Origin: Perca fluviatilis
Lineage: Eukaryota; Chordata; Actinopteri; Perciformes; Percidae
Direction: 5' to 3'
Length of the DNA stretch: 64,000 nucleotides
NCBI RefSeq assembly: GCF_010015445.1
Contig: NC_053123.1
Span: 1,240,001 to 1,304,000, forward strand
Below are positions 22,885 to 34,512 of the stretch, in pieces. A program made the translations under genes and the position numbers. Below the pieces are notes generated by a model. That model did not search any database. It was not told where the DNA came from and saw only the letters and a program-made list of their open reading frames with translations. The first letter of the stretch is position 1. Each line of letters starts with the position of its first letter.

Positions 22885-23148
22885 CTAATGGCTAATCATT
22901 TCTTCTTCTTTATACTTTTGTTTGTGTCTATATTTAAAAAGGTTGATATTTGGACATTGTTTCATCTCCATCTCCAACTTATTCCACAAATGCACCCCAT
23001 TAACTGTAAGGCTAAAACTTTTCAAAGTTGTACTATGTTTCTGCGTCCTAAAGTTTAAATCATCACGTAATTCATAACCACCAGTACTTTCTTGGAACAT
23101 TCCTTGTATTTGGCTTGATAACAATTTGTGCCTTGCTTTATATAGCAT
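22885..23148 (-). pseudogene. Frameshifted C-terminal end of LINE ORF2
   Basis: Continues the ORF2 homology in the alternate frame: MLYKARHKLLSSQIQGMF, then TVNGVHLWNKLE, the 'W-N-LP'-type closing motif seen at the end of many LINE ORF2 proteins. It overlaps the aberrant tail of the 958-codon frame. A single-nucleotide deletion just upstream explains the separation. Confidence 0.75.
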
Positions 23149-25931
23149 CTGTATCGATTGGAACTCAACAATGTCAAAGATTTTAAAAATAATGAGTTTG
23201 TGTGGTCCAAAAACCCAACTTTATGGATTAGTCGGATAGCTCTTTTTTGCACCATTACTATTGGTTTTAATGTGCTTTTATAAGTACTACCCCATACCAC
23301 AGAACAATAATGTAAATAGGGCAAGATTAGAGAACAGTATAAAGTATGCAGAGCTTTGATGTTTAAAATATGCTTTACTTTTGCAATTACTGCAATGCTT
23401 CTTGATATTTTAGTGATTAAGTATTTAATATGAGAGTGCCAAGTAATTTTATCATCTATAATAACTCCTAGAAATTTGATTTCATGCACCAGCTCTATAA
23501 CAACACCCTCTATCTCAATTGCTTCCTGAGCATTGGAATTACCGTTTCCAAATATCATCATTTTGCTTTTACTCAGATTTAATGATAATTTATTTTGTTT
23601 GAACCACTTATTAACACGTTTGAGTTCCAAGCTTACAATTTGACACAGTTGTTGTAAATCGTTTCCAAATGCCAAAATATTTGTATCGTCTGCAAACAAA
23701 ATAAATCTAAGTATTTGAGATGTTTTACAAATATCGTTTATATACATGTTAAACAATTTTGGACCCAAAATGGAACCTTGAGGTAAGCCACACACCATTT
23801 CTTGATAACTTGACTGATAATCTCCTATTGTCACATATTGTTTTCTGTTTTTTAAATAACTAGTAACCCACTGTAGTGCTATCCCTCTAATCCCATACCG
23901 TTCTAGCTTATTAATTAAAATATCATAATTTATTGTGTCAAATGCCTTACTTAGGTCAATAAATAAACCTATTGCAAATTTCTTGTTGTCTACAGCATTA
24001 GTTATTTCATCAATTATATCAAAGAGTGCCTTTGAAGTTGAACAATTATTCCTAAAACCGTACTGGTTATCTACGAGTAATTTATTTATTTCAATAAAGC
24101 TATCAAGTCTAGAAGAGAAAACCTTCTCTAAGATTTTTGAAAATTGCGGTAAAAGGGAAACAGGTCTATAGTGAGTAAAGAGATGCTTATCTCCTGCCTT
24201 AAACAGAGGAATCACTTTAGCTACTTTCATACTATCAACAAATTGGCCAGTTTGCAATGATAAGTTGCAAATGAATGTTAGCGGCTTACAGATACTTTCA
24301 ATAACACATTTTAAGGTCATATCCATATCATAATAATCTGTTGAGGTTTTACTTTTACACCCTCTAACAATGTCCAATATCTCGTTTTCCTCCACAGGTT
24401 TAAGAAACAACGTATTCGGATTTGTGTCTATTAACTTGCACTTAAAGCTTCCAACAGTTGCAATATTTGCAGCAAGGTTCGGGCCAACATCTACAAAGAA
24501 TTTGTTAAATGTGTTGACTATAGTCTTCCTATTATTTATAGTTTTGTCTTCATCTCTGAAGAATTGTGGGTAATTGATCCTTCTAGGTTTATTTCTAATT
24601 AAACTATTTAAAATATTCCATAAACCTTTACTATTATTCTTATTGCTATCTAACCATTTATTGTAATAATCCTGTTTACATTTTCGTATAATACCGATCA
24701 ATTTATTTTTATATTTCTTATATTTATCCTCCGCTTCTTTTGTTCTATCTTTTATAAATTTTTTGTAAAGTAAATTTTTTTTCTTGCAAGCATTCAGTAA
24801 TCCCTTAGACATCCATTTGTTTTCTTTGTACTTTCTTTTTTTATAAAATTTTGTTATTGGGCAGTTGTTATCATAAACATTTTGAAATACTCGCACAAAC
24901 TCATCATATGCCTTGTTAGAGTCATTCTGTCTATATATGATACTCCAATCTTGCATTAATAAATCCTTTTTAAATACTTCAATAGTTTTCTCTGTTTTTA
25001 CCCTACTAAACCAATACATGAAATCCTCTTCATTTCTTTGATATTCATTTTTATTTAATACAAAAACAAAAACTGGGAGGTGATCAGTGATATCATTTAT
25101 CATTAATCCGCTGACTGTATTACTTTCTATTTCATTGGAAAAAATATTATTGATTAATGTAGCACTATGGTTTGTAATTCTACTGGGTTTAGTTATTAGA
25201 GGAAACAAACCTATACTAAATAGAGTATTAATAAATTTGTCAGTCTTTTTATGTTTATTTGGGTTTAGCAGATCAATGTTAAGATCACCCCCAACAAACA
25301 TGAGTTTCTGATTTGAGTGTGAAAAGTGCTCCTCCATCCAATTATTAAACACATCTATGTTGGACCCTGGTGTTCTATAAATACAACTTACAATTATATT
25401 TCTCTTTTTTGTCCTTACAATTTCAATAGTGAGACATTCAAGTATATCATCCACCACCATAGTCATATTTTCAATCATTTTATAACCATAATTTAAGTCT
25501 ACAAACATTGCTACGCCCCCACCATACTTATTCATTCTGTTCTGACTTATAAACTCATAACCTTCAATACTAAAATCCATTTCACTCTCATTATGTATCC
25601 ATGTTTCTGTTATTAGAATCACACTGAATGGATTTAGAAACGATTTTATGTAGCTCTTAATGTTGTCAAAGTTTGCATCAAGGCTTCTACTATTGAAGTG
25701 GATTACTGAGAATGTATTAACATTTTTGAAATTGACATTGTAATGATCCTCTGTATAATATTGACAGTCATTAACAGATCTCGTAAAGAAGTTATTTTCA
25801 GGGTCGATGTCAATCTCAGTGTTCTGTAAATCATATTGTGAGTATGCAAAATCCATATTGTTTGATTCCTTAATTTTCCTTAAAGAGAGTTCAAAGTCCA
25901 AAGTTCCTGTAGTAGATTTGTTAGTGGCCAT
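23055..25931 (-). CDS. LINE ORF2: APE endonuclease plus reverse transcriptase
   Basis: Encodes the nicking and copying enzyme of target-primed reverse transcription. The endonuclease spans residues 70-290: HFNSRSL (N80), ITETW (E109), GGDLNID (D216, N218) and TDHLP (D283, H284). The family-typical Asp in SATLIDxIF appears to be Asn261 (SATLINNIF), which may impair nicking. A basic linker spans about 360-450. Reverse transcriptase spans about 570-850: KVIPLFKAGDK, FIDLSKAFD (D659), GLPQGSILGP and FADDT (D748, D749). The start ATG at 25931 lies 50 bp after the ORF1 stop. Near 23165 a one-base deletion shifts the frame, so the last roughly 40 residues are aberrant. The true C-terminus continues in another frame to 22885. 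Otherwise uninterrupted, implying a recent insertion. Confidence 0.9.
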   Translation of the reverse strand: MATNKSTTGTLDFELSLRKIKESNNMDFAYSQYDLQNTEIDIDPENNFFTRSVNDCQYYTEDHYNVNFKNVNTFSVIHFNSRSLDANFDNIKSYIKSFLNPFSVILITETWIHNESEMDFSIEGYEFISQNRMNKYGGGVAMFVDLNYGYKMIENMTMVVDDILECLTIEIVRTKKRNIIVSCIYRTPGSNIDVFNNWMEEHFSHSNQKLMFVGGDLNIDLLNPNKHKKTDKFINTLFSIGLFPLITKPSRITNHSATLINNIFSNEIESNTVSGLMINDITDHLPVFVFVLNKNEYQRNEEDFMYWFSRVKTEKTIEVFKKDLLMQDWSIIYRQNDSNKAYDEFVRVFQNVYDNNCPITKFYKKRKYKENKWMSKGLLNACKKKNLLYKKFIKDRTKEAEDKYKKYKNKLIGIIRKCKQDYYNKWLDSNKNNSKGLWNILNSLIRNKPRRINYPQFFRDEDKTINNRKTIVNTFNKFFVDVGPNLAANIATVGSFKCKLIDTNPNTLFLKPVEENEILDIVRGCKSKTSTDYYDMDMTLKCVIESICKPLTFICNLSLQTGQFVDSMKVAKVIPLFKAGDKHLFTHYRPVSLLPQFSKILEKVFSSRLDSFIEINKLLVDNQYGFRNNCSTSKALFDIIDEITNAVDNKKFAIGLFIDLSKAFDTINYDILINKLERYGIRGIALQWVTSYLKNRKQYVTIGDYQSSYQEMVCGLPQGSILGPKLFNMYINDICKTSQILRFILFADDTNILAFGNDLQQLCQIVSLELKRVNKWFKQNKLSLNLSKSKMMIFGNGNSNAQEAIEIEGVVIELVHEIKFLGVIIDDKITWHSHIKYLITKISRSIAVIAKVKHILNIKALHTLYCSLILPYLHYCSVVWGSTYKSTLKPIVMVQKRAIRLIHKVGFLDHTNSLFLKSLTLLSSNRYRCYIKQGTNCYQAKYKECSKKVLVVMNYVMI

Positions 25932-25981
25932 GTGAAAAGAAGTGATTCAACATACCAGTATTATGCCGAATATCCTGATGT

Positions 25982-26230
25982 TTACACTGGGTTTGGTGTG
26001 CTGGTGCGCAGATGAACTATTAGCTTGTCATAACGCAAGAAGGCAATATCACCCCTTTCTCTTGCGGCTCTCAACTCTGGCATCAATTCTCTTCGCTTCC
26101 TTTTAACTGTGTCCGTATAGTCCTCATTTATGTAAATTTTGCTTCCTTTGAGACATTTTGCGCGCTGTAAAATAGTTTCACGATCCTTCCGCGCCGTAGC
26201 ATGACAATGATGGGTCTCGGCCACATACAC
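25982..26230 (-). pseudogene. LINE ORF1 C-terminal fragment, L1-type (Transposase_22-like)
   Basis: The peptide contains RKDRETILQRAKCLKG, IYINEDYTDTVKRKRRELM and AFLRYDKLIV. This is the layout of the C-terminal domain of L1-type ORF1 proteins, RNA-binding chaperones that coat the element RNA. Upstream the expected RPIIVMLR-type strand is present but in another frame (about 26180-26215), so a frameshift exists there. The N-terminal coiled coil and RRM are absent because the copy is 5'-truncated. It ends 50 bp before the ORF2 start, so ORF1 and ORF2 were adjacent. Confidence 0.6.
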
Positions 26231-27254
26231 AATGTATGTTTAGTGTGTGTCTTAACACCACATAGTGGACACAGGAAGTGGTCCAAAATGTCATGGTTTT
26301 GAACATTTGCAGGCGTTGTACTTTAACTAATTAAATTATTTCTACCTCCATAGAAAGAAGAAAAGTGCCTGTGTTTTCAGCACCGGGGGAAGAAATCATT
26401 GGTATTGATCCCAATCAAACTCCTATTACAGTAATTTTGTGTTTTGGCACAGGGATTAATAATGTCCAATAAAGTCTCTCTGTCCCATTCTTTTTTAATG
26501 ACGGCTATTTCATTTTGGAATCAAGCCCTAGACACGCACAGTTTTCAAGATGAAGCAGCAAGCCATTTCATAGTATAGTGAAGCAAAGCTCTTCTGCTGT
26601 TAACTATTTATTACCCTGCAGTGTGTGCTTGCTTTGCACCATTTTGTCCTGACTTTGGTAAAACTGTGTTGGCATCACGATCAAAGGGAACTTGGTGTTT
26701 GTGGCCTGGAGGTGGAGGAATGTGTGCTTGGCACTCTAGATGCTCTGTGCGCACACAGATGTTTCAAATCCTCTCCTCTCCTTGCAAAGGTATGCAACAA
26801 ACATGACAGACACAGATTTAAAAAAACCATGAACACACTGATAGATGCACAAACCAGTGCATGCAGACATAACCATTCACACGTGGACAAACAGAATTAT
26901 CTGAATGTGCACATGCTGTCTGTACTACATTGTTTTTTAAACTCATATGTTATCATTAAATACATTTACTGGTAAATACTGCTTCCTGGAGGCTATTGAC
27001 TTCAACTCAATCCCCTATTTTGCTACTTCAGACCCTTCAGATCCTTTCCAAGTGATGGATCTAGTAAATCAACATTAGCAGGTCTGGGCCTCTAAATATA
27101 TTTTACTTTTCAGTTTTTCTGGGGTTTTGAGCTTTAATGCTTTGCAACTTTTAGGCCATGAGAATGCAGGGCTGGTATTGAGTGGAAGTAAAGCAATGCA
27201 TGCTTAATTTGACTACCAAAATACAAAGTGTGTAGGCCATTTGATAATTTTTAC
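26231..27254. other. No gene recognised
   Basis: Overlapping short frames at 26621-26975 have no domain. No repeat ends noted. Confidence 0.5.
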
Positions 27255-27740
27255 CATAGAATGTTAATATTAATGGACATTAATGGAGATCTGCTATGAG
27301 TTGTTGAGTTTGCCGTAACGGGCGCAGCCATCCCGGTTGCGGATGTGACATTTTAGACGAGAGGGCGGAGTGAGGGAGGAGCCACGTTACGTTACACACT
27401 TTCACTGGCACTCACATCATAGCCACGCCCTAAAACACTCCCTGCTTTATTGCTGATTCTAAAATCAACGAGACCACAATTTAAAACATGAACATCATTC
27501 TGTGTTGCAGAAGACTTAAAACTAGCGATTGAGACCATGAACTCATTATGAAATGTTTATTGAGGTAATAAATCAAGTGTGGGTCACCTTCTCATAGATT
27601 TCTACAGAAACCAAATTCCTTTTGCAACCGCACCTGTCGCCCTCTGCTGGAATTCAGATAGAATGCAGGTTTAAGGCACTTCCGTATTTGCAGCACTTCG
27701 CCAAACCGGATGTGTTGTCCATTAATATTTACAGTCTATG
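27255..27740. mobile_element. 486-bp inverted-repeat element, CATAGA ends
   Basis: Left end catagaatgttaatattaat and, reversed from the right, catagactgtaaatattaat match at 17 of 20 positions. The interior is non-coding with 'gccacgccctaaaac' and 'cgccctctgctggaattcag'. A TTTTTA-like string on both sides might be the target duplication. Confidence 0.65.
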
Positions 27741-27825
27741 TTTTTAACAGAGGGTAGGATGTTTGAACAGCTCTTCTGGTTCTGTATTTCTTAACCCCCC
27801 AACCCTCCAGCTGTATAGTCTAGAG

Positions 27826-28151
27826 CAGTGGTTCTCAAAGTTTTTTCAATAATGTACCCCCTTTATTTTTAAGCCAAGTACCCCCTGACCAGCGCAAAAC
27901 AATACAGGTACAATACAGCGCCAGCAGTGATAGATTTACTAAACAACAGCCTTGTAACTGAAAAACATTTAAATGCTAGGTTTCAAATGTTTAGAATCCA
28001 TCACTAACATCATTCATTATTATAGTATAATTATTTTTTATAATAATGCATGACATATTTTTAAATTAACATTTTGCAAAAATCTCTCGTACCCCCTGCA
28101 GTACTCCAAAGAACCGCTAGGGGTACGCATACCCCCATTTGAGAAACACTG
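27826..28151. mobile_element. 326-bp hAT-type short element with intact 8-bp duplication
   Basis: GTCTAGAG occurs at 27818-27825 and 28152-28159. Ends are inverted: CAGTGGTTCTCAAAG and (reverse of the right) CAGTGTTTCTCAAAT. Interior wording 'gtaccccctttattttta ... aagtaccccctgaccag' and 'ggggtacgcatacccccatt' is typical of a widespread fish hAT family. Non-coding. The perfect duplication indicates a fairly recent insertion. Confidence 0.92.
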
Positions 28152-28159
28152 GTCTAGAG

Positions 28160-30129
28160 AATACTAACAGAAGTACGGGCTCAGAGAAAAAGTCACAATT
28201 ACAAATCTGTCTGCTACTTCAGCACCACGGACAGCGCCACAGATTTTTTTAATACACAGCACAGTTAGGCTACTTACATTTCAGAGCCATGGTCAGGACC
28301 GTAGGTTCTATATTGCGCAAACCTCAGTCAGAAAAAGGATCCATGAGTCAGGCAGACCAGACTAACTAACATATTCAACTAAACAACCCCTCTGCCCCTA
28401 AACTCGTTCTGCTACTAGGAGATGGAGATGGAACATGACAGGTTAACAAGGGGCATGCTTTTTGGTCATTTTAAAAACAAGTAGGATGGCATCCCCTTTC
28501 ATCCCCCCCTTAAATTGCCCTCCCTTAAATTGCCTATATAGGTGTAACGTAGGTCACAGGTTTGTTTTTACAGTAAATAAACAGAAATCTAGGTACATTT
28601 GTGCATGTTGCATCATAACAATCTCTAACATCAATAAGAAATGAATGGCGATGATTAAAGTATTTAAACCTCCAATAATTGATTTTTGTTGTGCCCCTCA
28701 GGAGTTGCTCAAATAAGCTGTAAACACAACATTGATACTATCACCTTTTATGTTGATAGGGCGATGAAATAGCAAACAGGATTACACTTCCAGCAAATCC
28801 AGAGCAACATTATATATATTCACTTTCATTTAGCTTTGTCTTTGAGCTCCACCAAAATCCTGAAAAAATTGTTGCTAAAAGTGCCACGGCTCACCAGCTA
28901 GTTGCAAACTCGTCTGGTGTTTGGTATAGCTGCCTGCTGGAGCTGAATACAACAGGTAGTCACACACAAGTAGGCACTGGATCCACTGTTATTATATAAG
29001 CAATATTCCTGTGCTGCTTACGAAAGAGTTGCCCTAAGCCAGACAGAACACAGGCATCAAAAGAAAGTGCCAATACCAATGCCTTGCCGAATGCCAATTT
29101 CCAATGCATGTCACTTTCATGTGACAGGGTGTGTTTTATTCCACATCTACTGCATAATATCGCTCAAACCCCAGGCGAGGGGGGTAGTCGCTAAAGCAGA
29201 TTTATTTGCATGAAAAGTGTTATTCAATCAGACAAGTCATTGACCTTTGGAGAGGAAACCAAACAACTCTGATGACAATGAGGTTCCCTTGGCAACCGAC
29301 AAAACACAAAGCCTCCCTGCACTCTTTGTGATTAGTAATTGAACAGAATGTGGGGAAAAAAAAGAATGAGTTAAAATAGAATGAGATAAAAAAAAGATAA
29401 ACTGGATACACTCCTTTTTGCTCAGACAATTCTCTTGATTGGTCTGCTGCACATTGTGTTATAAATATCATAATCAGAATGGCACAGATGACCTATGTGA
29501 CTGTATGAGTCACATAAATGCCTAAACTTTCATTTTGTTTGGATGTGCAGTACTTCAGCTCATGACTCATCCTTATGCCGTTTGCCACTAAAATAACTTC
29601 CTATATATCATCTTTGCAGTACCAGGGATTCTGAATGTGGCTATGCCCTGCATGACCTTTAAGCATGATAATTAAGTATGGTAACACATCATAGCCGCAG
29701 TGGAAATAAGGTCTATATTCATATAGGATCCACCACAGAAATCAGATGTGCCTGGAAGACTGTATGGTAGACAACACCCAAGTGCCACACTTACTCCATG
29801 TCTTTATTTATTTTATTTGTTAATCCTCACCTAGCAATAGCATTTGGCTCTTAGCTACACTTCCCCTGCAGCTTCGGCTAACATTAGAGCCTCGGGATTA
29901 GCAGAGGTGCTAGACAGGAGCCCAAAACAAATCCTCTCACACACCTAGCTGTCTATTTTCTTCCTGTCATTATCAAACACATCCAGAGTGCCAGCCTGGC
30001 CCTCAGGATATTGTGCTAGTATGCAGTAACATTCACCATCACAGCACCTTGTTACCGGTGTAAGGTTTGTTGAAAGGTGTTGCAGCTATGTGAGATCAGA
30101 TGAGGAACTGTCTTGTTATAGCAGAGATC
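28160..30129. other. No gene recognised
   Basis: Nearly 2 kb of complex sequence. Small frames (28462-28644, 29220-29471) lack domains. Confidence 0.45.
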
Positions 30130-30296
30130 TTCAACAGGGGGTTCGGGACCCTTAGGAGGTCCTCAGAGTTATTGCAGGGGTGCCCCAAGTTATTGTTTAA
30201 TAAATGTTTTTCTTTTCAAAAGTTTATATGGCTAAAAACATCCATAAACATGATAAATCAGACTATTTGTGATATGTTTTTAAATTTACACAACAT
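30130..30296. repeat. hAT-like short element remnant
   Basis: Wording 'cttcaacagggggttcggga', 'cccttaggaggtcctcagag' and 'gcaggggtgccccaagttat' resembles one end of a hAT-type repeat. It stops where the larger hAT element begins at 30297. Confidence 0.45.
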
Positions 30297-33200
30297 CAGT
30301 GTTTCCCATACATAGGTAAGTTCTACTTGGGTGCACCGCCCAGGTAGAATGAGACCCGCCCAGGTAGATAAAATCCAAATTCAATTTATTTCCCAAACAA
30401 CGGTGTATTTTTTACAGTGCACACAGACCAGAGGCCTCCAGCCCCTCCCCCTCATGAAGTCTTGTGCCGGGTGCATGACAGTGTCAACAACGTTGCACTT
30501 CAGGCTCAGAGGCTATCGTTAGTAGTAGCATGCTGCTGGTGGTCTTGCCGTGGGATTAACTGTACTAATAAAACCGTAGAAACACCGCAGCCACACCGCT
30601 GTGAAAGCTCCCCGAAAGTCATTCATTAGAGTCTGGTTGTTACCCCTGTCCGCCGCAGTCTCTTCCGCTCCATATCTTTATAACGGAGCTAACCAGAGCT
30701 GACTGGAGCTAACCACTAATCTGAGCTAATCTGAGCTAATCGGAGCTAATTGTTGCTAACAGAGCCTTCAGTTCTCCGTGCCTGCATCCATTAACTGCAT
30801 TTATGGACCCAAGCCCGAATAAAACCCTTAATTTTATTAAACTGGCTGGACACGTTTTAAACTACAACTCAGAGTTGTTTGAATGAAAGAAATCTGCTCA
30901 GATGAGATCTTAATGAGTGCAAAAGGACATATAGTACAGAACAGTAGGCTATGTTTAGGATCCCCAAAACACGGATAAAACTCTTCAAAAAATGATATGT
31001 AAATAGTTATTTATTTCTAAATTATGTGATAATGTTATGTAGTCATTGTTTTCACCAGAGTTCAGGGTAGGATTGATGGCAGAGTCCATGCAAGAAAACG
31101 TCCAGTTTTGTAGGCATGGGTTGGAAAGAGGAGAATGATTCATCTTTTGCTTCCAGAGACAAGAAATTTCCAAATTGCTGGACAATCACATCACCTGTCG
31201 CAAAACAGATTAACACAAAAAAATCAATCAATGTAATGAAAAAGTTTAGACAGACAAACCACAACAAATCACATTAAGTAAGTGTGACAATGTACATTCT
31301 ACTAGACTTCTAAATCTTAAGTACCGGCAGAGACGCCTCCTGACAGCTGGAGATCATGCAGAAACCTCTGAACAACTCCTTTCATTCTTTCATAGCACAA
31401 GTTGGGGTCTGAGAACATGCTCGTTGGGTCCAAACATGCCATCTGCCTCACAATGGTGTACTTCAGTGGGCTCTTGTCTTGCATTTTCTTGACAATGTTA
31501 GTCAAACAGTCCATGCAGTCCTTTCTAAATGCCAACACACTGAGCTCGCCTACGCTGCTGTTGGGGCTACTCTGGAGTTCCTAACAGGAAGAGGGGAGAC
31601 TGACTACAAGTTTTATGCACAAATAAAGTTTTGATTTCCTGTACCTTAACCATTGTTTGATATTTGACACCTTTGCCTTTACCTTTAGGACTACTTCTGC
31701 TCCTAATCCAATGTCCACATCCTTGAGGCGAGCTGTTGCTTCCTTGGCAGTTGTGTCCAGTTTGACCATTTGCAGTGCTGTGATGTTATTAAGGATCTCT
31801 GCCTTGATGAACCTCTTCAGCAGGCTCTGAGAACATATACAGTACAACATATATAAATAACAATACAAATAAAAAAAGTGTTGGAGGGGAGTTGTTGAAT
31901 TCAAATTGAAATTTCATACACTTCCTTCCTTTCATATCCATCCATGGCATGTTATACATTACCTTCATGAGAACAGCCAGATCTTTACTGATGAATGGCA
32001 TCACAGGCTCATCTGTCTGATATTTAGTCAAACAGGTGTTGAAGGTCCTAGAGACAGCCATGAAGAAGTGCAACTTGGCCATTATGAAAGGGTCATTCAG
32101 TGCCTCTGCAAGAGTGTCATAGGATGATGTTCTAGGGTTTGGAAGTTTTTTCTGTGTCACTGCATCCACATACATCACGATTATTGGCCATATTGTATAT
32201 AACCCTGTTGACAACGGGTAGGTTTTCTATCGAGCGATGCCCACAGAACGGTAGGGGAAACACAGATGTCTTGGTCAAAGTGCAGAAATCTTCTCTTCTA
32301 GCAGGGGTATTATGAAAGAGTGTATGCAATGCCCTGAGCACTTTCTCCAGCTGCCAGACACTGAAGCCACTTTTGAAGGCATTGTGGAGTGTGTGAAGCC
32401 CACAGCTCCCCACCACCATCAGCTGGGCACTTCCAAATGCCTCTGCATGTTCCTGTTGGAGCGTTGAAAAAAACTTCCAGTTGACATTTGGTCCATCCAT
32501 TGAGATAGAAATCATATTTCTCAGGTCAAGCTGCTGCACACACTCCTGGAAATAATAAAATTAAATAAAAACACGCAGACATTGGCCGTACAACAGTCAA
32601 CACATTTCATTTCTAACACCACCACTTCAGATTAATGTCAGACTGGATAGGTTAAAAAAGAATGAATACTATTTCACAAATTAAGCAATGTGAGCCATCC
32701 CTATAGTTATAGTATATACTATTTAGACATATTGGCAGGTAAACACCAGACTCTACTACCATTCTAAAACTTTTTTATTATTTTTTTTATTTTAATTTGT
32801 CTAATTAACGTGTAGTGCCCTATCCATATTTGTTATTCACTTGACAAATCAGTAAAGCTTAACTATATGATACCCTAACATATACAAGAGGTTAGTTAAT
32901 AAATATATTTATGGCAGACTTACTTTGAGATGCTGAAGTAGGTCCTGGGCAGTTGCATGGCCCATGAACTGTGCTCCAATCTTGACTGGACGTGGTCATT
33001 TAACCAATAACGCACATGCTTTTGGTTGTCTGGTTCAGTGTCTCGTCAAACATAATTACAAACACACCACATTTTTGGACTTCGGTGATGAGCTCTTTTT
33101 TGATATACGGCACCAATCCAAAATTTAGCCACATATCTGGTGTTGTCTTTTCCATAGGTAAATGACTGCACAAGCCCCGAATCTGGAAACATTGCTTTGA

Positions 33201-33958
33201 ACACTTCTTCAATCACGTCATTAGACTTGTAGGAATGGTGGCTTGTCACAGTCCTCATCACCCAAATCACCTCTGCTCAGAGTGTTGGCGTAGAGCCACA
33301 AATTGCTCGGAGGTCAGAAGGCATTGTTGGCTGTGGAGTTCCTCTCGTAACATCCAGCATTGGAGCGGTAGAAATGGTGGAGCAGAAACTAGCAATTGCA
33401 GGCTGCTGGCGTGCTTTTACGTAGTCTCTGTGTTTTTTGCTCTGCACGTGCGATTCTACCGCTCCGATCCCCATTGTCCCAAGTTTGAAATTCTTCTGAC
33501 ACATAACGCATTTTGCTTCATAAGCATTTCCAGGCACCGACATTAACCGAGAATACTCGTTCTTTTCAAGCCATTTGTAATTGAATTTGCATTTCCCCAT
33601 GTTTCTAAGTTGAGTGGCTATCAACCATTGCTGTATTACCAGTATTGCTGTACTGCTCTGACCTAACTATAGACAACTCAGCGCATAGCCTACCGGAAAA
33701 AAATATTCAACCTGGCAGAACAGATTGCCTGCATTTACACGGTGACATGACACAAAAATATTTAAGACCCATCCAATCTGAATTTAAGACAATTTAATAC
33801 TTTTTAAGGCCTTATTTTTAGGAAAAGTGATTTAAGACTTTTTAAGGACCCGCGGCCACCCTGGTTTGATTTTTGTTAATTACTGAACCCAGCCATCACG
33901 CTTTACATCCTGCGCCACCCACCACCACAAGTAAATTCTCAACTTGTGGGAAATACTG
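30297..33958 (-). mobile_element. hAT element with decayed intron-containing transposase
   Basis: Ends are CAGTGTTTCCCATACAT at the left and, reversed from the right, CAGTATTTCCCACAAGTTG, fitting hAT termini. The transposase gene runs on the minus strand from 33600. No perfect 8-bp duplication is visible (cacaacat against aacattga), so the insertion is old or the left part was rearranged. The region 30300-31050, where the last coding exon should be, contains no recognisable dimerisation domain. Confidence 0.7.
31052..33600 (-). pseudogene. hAT-type transposase-like gene, five exons, broken
   Basis: Predicted exons: 33600-32934, 32545-31963, 31826-31683, 31580-31325 and 31194-31052. All introns follow GT...AG (for example donor AAA|GTAAGT, acceptor ttatttccag). 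Exon 1 starts MGKCKFNYKWLEKNEYSR and has a BED-like CxxC...HxxxxxH finger (AKCVMCQKNFKLG, VESHVQSKKH). Later pieces include FVIMFDETLNQTTKS with the conserved Asp, ISISMDGPNVNWKFF and VGSCGLHTLHNAF. Faults: an in-frame TGA at 33274-33276 where Arg CGA fits, frameshifts near 33120, 33015 and 32180, and no C-terminal hAT dimerisation region. It cannot encode an active transposase. Family assignment rests on remembered fish hAT-derived proteins with BED fingers. Confidence 0.75.
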
Positions 33959-33966
33959 AACATTGA

Positions 33967-34512
33967 TGACAGGCTTACTGGCCTGTAGGTAAGGTTGCCA
34001 CTAAGGCAGTCAGTTAAGCTTTAAGGATTCACTGTGCTACATGTATGTTTAACATTAAAACATGATGTATATATATGAATATACCTGCTTGTCAGGTAAG
34101 GGATCCTTGGCCTAAAAAGACGCCTGTACAGTTATTTAGGGAGGGCTCTGCCGGTCAGCATCAGTGATATTGGTAATGTGCCTGCGCACAGCCCCAAAGG
34201 ATACTAAAAGCCAATACCACCAAATCACAGCCTGTTCACTCTGCTGCAGTCTGGCAAGCAATACACAATATCTGCTGCCGTACCACCAGACTACAGAGCA
34301 GCTTCTTTCCTCAGGCTCCAAGGCACCTCACTATCCCCAATTAAAAATAGTTTTATTTTTTGTTTTTCTTATGAAGCATAAAGGGACTACAACTGCATGT
34401 TGTTGTGCAACTCTGTGTTGTACAAAGGCAGTACATTAACCTGTAACATTTAACCTTTAAAAACAGAGGATCACATGATTCTGTGTGGTGGACATTTTCT
34501 TTTTTTGCCAGG
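33967..34512. other. No feature recognised
   Basis: Complex sequence. Opposed frames at 34136-34439 have no domain. Confidence 0.5.

Larger units (their letters stand above)
22640..26230 (-). mobile_element. Young-looking non-LTR retrotransposon with a 958-codon ORF2
   Basis: On the minus strand: the end of an ORF1, a 50-bp gap, ORF2, a short 3' untranslated region, and a tail of repeated AAATAAAC units (plus strand gtttatttgtttatttg, about 22643-22668). It is 5'-truncated within ORF1 at about 26.23 kb. The coding region is much less decayed than in the other LINEs here. The clade is undetermined; it is an APE-endonuclease LINE of the broad CR1/L2/Rex1/I assemblage. A target duplication was not identified. 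Confidence 0.85.
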
